Part shown: piece after piece, positions 5,586 through 8,118 of the stretch | Layout of the letters: every line of letters starts with the position of its first letter | Numbering within the stretch: position 1 is the stretch's first letter | NCBI GenBank assembly: GCA_900553415.1 | Contig: USDH01000061.1 | Location: 1 to 8,118 of the forward strand | Reading direction: 5' to 3' | Source: an uncultured Collinsella sp. | GTDB lineage: Bacteria; Actinomycetota; Coriobacteriia; Coriobacteriales; Coriobacteriaceae | DNA length: 8,118 bases | Translations under genes and position numbers: made by a program | The notes under the pieces: generated by a model | Databases searched by the model: none | Seen by the model: the letters and a program-made list of their open reading frames with translations, nothing else | Told to the model about the DNA's origin: nothing

Positions 5586-6088
5586 TAGTTCTCCTCCTTG
5601 GCGGCGGCGGCGTCCTCAGCAGCCCACTTGGCCTCGAGAGCGGCCTCCTCAGCCATCTCCTTCTCGATGCGCTGCTCAGCGTTCTTGGCAGCAACAATCT
5701 TGGTCTTGATGGGAAGCTTGTGCTGTGCAAGACGCAGAGCCTCGCGAGCGACCTCCTCGGGCACGCCCTTGACCTCGAACATGATGCGGCCGGGCTTGAC
5801 GACGGCCACCCACTCCTCGGGGTTACCCTTACCAGAACCCATGCGAGTCTCAGCAGGCTTCTTGGTGATGGGCTTATCGGGGAAGATCGTGATGTAGACA
5901 CGACCGCCACGCTTCATGTAGCGGGTCATGGCGATACGAGCGGCCTCGATCTGACGGTTGGTGATCCAATGGGCCTCGAGAGCCTGGATACCAAACTCGC
6001 CGAAATGCAGCTCGGTATTACCCTTGGCCTGGCCCTTCATGGAGCCACGCTGCACCTTGCGGTGAAGAATACGCTTAGGGGCAAGCAC
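5585..6088 (-). CDS. rplP: 50S ribosomal protein L16 with an extended C-terminus
   Basis: L16 lies by the A- and P-site tRNAs and 5S rRNA on the large subunit. The core is standard: PKRILHRKVQRGSMKG (4-19), GEFGIQALEAHWITNRQIEA (30-49), RGGRVYITIFPDKPITKKPA (60-79), then ETRMGSGKGNPEEWVAVVKPG, and ALRLAQHKLPIKTKIV (117-132). The usual family length is about 137-145 residues; this protein has 167, the extra about 30 being a charged Ala/Glu/Lys-rich helix-like tail. The start is GTG (6086-6088), overlapping the rpsC TAG by one base, with a strong AGGAGGGG site (complement of 6095-6102) 6 nt upstream. Confidence 0.97.
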   Translation of the reverse strand: MLAPKRILHRKVQRGSMKGQAKGNTELHFGEFGIQALEAHWITNRQIEAARIAMTRYMKRGGRVYITIFPDKPITKKPAETRMGSGKGNPEEWVAVVKPGRIMFEVKGVPEEVAREALRLAQHKLPIKTKIVAAKNAEQRIEKEMAEEAALEAKWAAEDAAAAKEEN

Positions 6089-6798
6089 TACTGACCCCTC
6101 CTCTCGGAGTTACGACGACGAGGACGGGAAGAGCCCTCGAGTGCAGGGTTGGGAACAGGCTGGCCCGGGAGCTTCTCGCCCAGGTAGATCCAGACCTTCA
6201 CGCCGCAAGCGCCCATGGTGGTGCTGGCGACAGCCGTGCCGTAGTCGATCTTGGCACGGAGGGTGTGCAGAGGCACGCGACCCTCACGGTACCACTCACG
6301 ACGGCCCATCTCGGCACCGCCGAGACGACCGGAGCACTGGATACGGATGCCCTTAGCGCCGGCCTTGCGGGCAGACTGGACAGCCTTGCGCATAGCGCGA
6401 CGGAAGGCAACGCGGCCCTCGAGCTGCTCGGCGATAGACTGAGCAACGAGGTTGGCGTCGAGCTCGGGGCGCTTGATCTCGACAACGTCGACGGAGAGCT
6501 GGCCCTTGGAGACGCCAGCGACCTTCTCGAGCTCGGTGCGGAGGGTATCGATCTCGGCACCCTTCTTACCGATGACAACGCCGGGGCGAGCGGTGAGGAT
6601 GATGACCTTCACCTTGTCGCCAGCGCGCTCGATCTCGACGCGGGAGACAGCTGCGCGGGAAAGACGCTTCTCGAGGTACTTGCGGATCTCGAGATCGTTA
6701 CCGAGGGTCTTAGCGTAATCCTTCTCTGCGAACCAGCGGGAGCGCCAGTTCTCGGTGATGCCAAGACGGAAGCCGGTGGGGTAGACTTTCTGACCCAT
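6088..6798 (-). CDS. rpsC: 30S ribosomal protein S3
   Basis: 236 residues. S3 is a head protein of the small subunit that lines the mRNA entry channel and helps unwind mRNA. Start MGQKVYPTGFRLGI (Tyr6 where His is usual). The KH domain carries the GxxG loop in VVIGKKGAEI (74-83). The C-terminal domain shows AFRRAMRKAVQSARKAGAKG (131-150), GAEMGRREWYREGRVPLHTL (161-180), RAKIDYG and GVKVWIYLGE (199-208), then a basic tail with PRRRNSERR. AAAGGAGG (complement of 6810-6817) lies within the end of rplV, 11 nt before the ATG. It is separated from rplV by 6 nt. Confidence 0.98.
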   Translation of the reverse strand: MGQKVYPTGFRLGITENWRSRWFAEKDYAKTLGNDLEIRKYLEKRLSRAAVSRVEIERAGDKVKVIILTARPGVVIGKKGAEIDTLRTELEKVAGVSKGQLSVDVVEIKRPELDANLVAQSIAEQLEGRVAFRRAMRKAVQSARKAGAKGIRIQCSGRLGGAEMGRREWYREGRVPLHTLRAKIDYGTAVASTTMGACGVKVWIYLGEKLPGQPVPNPALEGSSRPRRRNSERRGQ

Positions 6799-6804
6799 AC
6801 AGCT

Positions 6805-7176
6805 TTACGCCTCCTTTCGAGGAGCAACGACGACGGTGATGTGGGAAGTACGCTTCAGAATGCGAGAAGCGGAACCCTTGGCGCGGGGACGGATGCGCTT
6901 AAGCGTCGGACCCTCGTCAACATAGGCAGCGGCGACAACCAGGTTGTCGGCACGCAGACCGTTGTTGTTCTCGGCGTTCGCAACGGCGGAACGGAGAACC
7001 TTCTCGACATCCACGGCGACGGCGCGGTCGCAGAAGTGGAGGATGTCGAAGGCCTGAGCGACAGGCTTGCGGCGGATCAGATCGACCACCAGGCGGGCCT
7101 TGCTGGGGGAAACACGCACGTACTTAGCGACGGCGCGAACCTCGGTGGCCTCAGTTTCAATAGACTTAGTTGCCAT
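6805..7176 (-). CDS. rplV: 50S ribosomal protein L22
   Basis: 123 residues. L22 binds all 23S rRNA domains and its extended beta-hairpin lines the peptide exit tunnel next to the macrolide site. Seen here: a short extra N-terminus, then RAVAKYVRVSPSKARLVVDL (14-33), VLRSAVANAENNNGL (60-74) and the hairpin region DEGPTLKRIRPRAKGSASRI (87-106). No insertion or deletion in the hairpin is obvious. The ribosome site is weak (GGGGG overlapping the rpsS TAG stop), so translation may depend on coupling to rpsS, 14 nt upstream. Confidence 0.98.
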   Translation of the reverse strand: MATKSIETEATEVRAVAKYVRVSPSKARLVVDLIRRKPVAQAFDILHFCDRAVAVDVEKVLRSAVANAENNNGLRADNLVVAAAYVDEGPTLKRIRPRAKGSASRILKRTSHITVVVAPRKEA

Positions 7177-7190
7177 TTACGGTTAACCCC

Positions 7191-7451
7191 CTATTTGGCC
7201 TTGTGGCCACGGAACGTACGAGTCGGCGCGAACTCGCCGAGCTTGTGACCTACCATGGACTCGGTAACATACACGGGCACATGCTTGCGGCCGTCGTGGA
7301 CGGCGATGGTGTGACCAACCATCTCGGGGAAGATGGTGGACGCGCGGGACCAGGTCTTCACGACGTCCTTCTTGCCAGCCTCGTTCATCGCGGTGATACG
7401 CGAGAGAAGGCGAGTCTCCACGAACGGGCCCTTTTTGAGACTTCTGCTCAT
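7191..7451 (-). CDS. rpsS: 30S ribosomal protein S19
   Basis: 86 residues, close to the family norm. S19 is a head protein that pairs with S13 and contacts the A-site region. Hallmarks: MSRSLKKGPFVE (1-12), VVKTWSRASTIFPEMVGHTI (30-49), VHDGRKHVPVYVTESMVGHK (51-70) and LGEFAPTRTFRGH (71-83). The ATG at 7449-7451 has AGGAGA (complement of 7460-7465) 8 nt upstream. A 32-nt gap separates it from rplB, with nothing notable in it beyond the ribosome site. Confidence 0.98.
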   Translation of the reverse strand: MSRSLKKGPFVETRLLSRITAMNEAGKKDVVKTWSRASTIFPEMVGHTIAVHDGRKHVPVYVTESMVGHKLGEFAPTRTFRGHKAK

Positions 7452-7483
7452 AAGTGCTTTCTCCTAAAACTCGGTATCCGAAA

Positions 7484-8118
7484 TTACTTCTTACGGCGAC
7501 GAATGATGTGCTGGTTCGAGACCTTCTTCTTCTTGCGCGTACGAAGGCCCTTCGTCGGCTTACCCCAGGGGGTAACAGAGGGACGACCAGAGGTGTGGTT
7601 CTTGCCCTCGCCACCGCCGTGCGGGTGGTCGACAGGGTTCATGACGGTACCGCGGACGGTCGGGCGCACGTTCATGTGACGCTTACGGCCGGCCTTGCCG
7701 ATGACGATGTTGGCGTGATCGGCGTTGCCGACCTCACCGACGGTGGCGCGGCAGGTAACGAGGATGCGGCGCATCTCGGAGGAAGGCATACGGACGATAG
7801 CGTACTTGCCCTCCTTACCCATCAGCTGGCAGGAGTTGCCGGCGGAACGGGCGATAGCAGCGCCCTTGCCCGGCTGGACCTCGACGGCGTGGATGAGCGT
7901 ACCGACGGGGATGTCGGCGAGGGGCAGAGCGTTGCCCGGCTTGATGTCGGCGTCAGAACCGGACATGATGGTCTGACCGACCTCGAGGCCCTTGGGGGCC
8001 AGGATGTAGCGCTTCTCACCGTCAGCGTAGTGCAGCAGAGCGATGCGAGCGGAACGGTTCGGATCGTACTCGATCGTGGCAACCTTGGCGGGCACGCCGT
8101 CCTTGTTGCGCTTGAAGT
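7484..8118 (-). CDS. rplB: 50S ribosomal protein L2, C-terminal part (5' end beyond window)
   Basis: About 210 codons in frame up to the window edge, beginning FKRNKDGVPAKVATIEYDPN; the GTG at 8093-8095 is an internal Val codon, since the family sequence continues upstream without a break. L2 normally has about 275 residues, so roughly the first 65-70 are missing. L2 is a core large-subunit protein needed for subunit association and peptidyl-transferase activity. Signatures: RYILAPKGLEVG, CRATVGEVGN, VRPTVRGTVMNPVDHPHGGG (followed by EG, including the conserved His of the HGGGEG loop), VTPWGKPTKG and the basic end IIRRRKK. The stop is TAA. The upstream S10-operon members (rpsJ, rplC, rplD, rplW) would lie beyond the window. 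Confidence 0.97.
   Translation of the reverse strand, partial: FKRNKDGVPAKVATIEYDPNRSARIALLHYADGEKRYILAPKGLEVGQTIMSGSDADIKPGNALPLADIPVGTLIHAVEVQPGKGAAIARSAGNSCQLMGKEGKYAIVRMPSSEMRRILVTCRATVGEVGNADHANIVIGKAGRKRHMNVRPTVRGTVMNPVDHPHGGGEGKNHTSGRPSVTPWGKPTKGLRTRKKKKVSNQHIIRRRKK

Noticed and set aside
6265..7248. 327-codon plus-strand frame across rpsC and rplV
   Set aside because: Shadow of highly biased ribosomal-protein codons; Asp/Gly/Leu-rich with no recognisable features.
8093..8095. GTG as the start of rplB
   Set aside because: Conserved L2 sequence continues in frame upstream to the window edge, so this is an internal Val codon.

Overview
The window looks like a metagenome-assembled contig built from two unrelated organisms. 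Positions 1-1144 (minus strand) read as an unbroken internal piece of a SusC/RagA-type TonB-dependent outer-membrane receptor. This is a hallmark family of Bacteroidota, and the GC-rich sequence would suit an Alistipes-like genus. From about 1190 onward every gene fits a GC-rich Gram-positive actinomycetote, most likely Collinsella or a close relative in Coriobacteriia (genus is my inference). That group lacks the outer membrane a SusC protein needs. The SusC frame breaks at an in-frame TAG (1145-1147), immediately before the start region of the next gene, so an assembly chimera is the simplest reading.

Layout: (1) 1-1144, SusC fragment, minus. (2) about 1080-1190, junction. (3) 1205-1864, plus-strand RluA-family pseudouridine synthase. 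(4) 1863-1959, two hairpin terminators between convergent genes. (5) 1981-3810, minus-strand two-gene operon: a Gfo/Idh/MocA NAD(P)-dependent oxidoreductase followed, after 3 nt, by a DeoR/GlpR-type sugar regulator that probably controls it. (6) 3811-4286, a 476-nt spacer with a perfect 12-bp palindrome, a run of TGCGC-like motifs about one helical turn apart, a G9 tract, a block of inverted and tandem repeats, and a rho-independent terminator. (7) 4287-8118, nine minus-strand ribosomal protein genes in the conserved S10-operon order (transcribed rplB, rpsS, rplV, rpsC, rplP, rpmC, rpsQ, rplN, rplX), with rplB cut by the window end.

The ribosomal genes are tightly packed (rpsC/rplP and rplP/rpmC overlap by 1 nt) and nearly all have strong Shine-Dalgarno sequences. 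The exception to the packing is a 118-nt gap with good folding potential between rpsQ and rplN. The operon stops after rplX at a terminator, and rplE, which normally follows, is absent. That is either a real operon split or a second assembly problem at the adjacent repeats.

I see no convincing new multi-gene system. The points worth following up are the chimeric junction, the early end of the ribosomal operon, the possible operator array upstream of the oxidoreductase-deoR pair, and the structured rpsQ-rplN gap.
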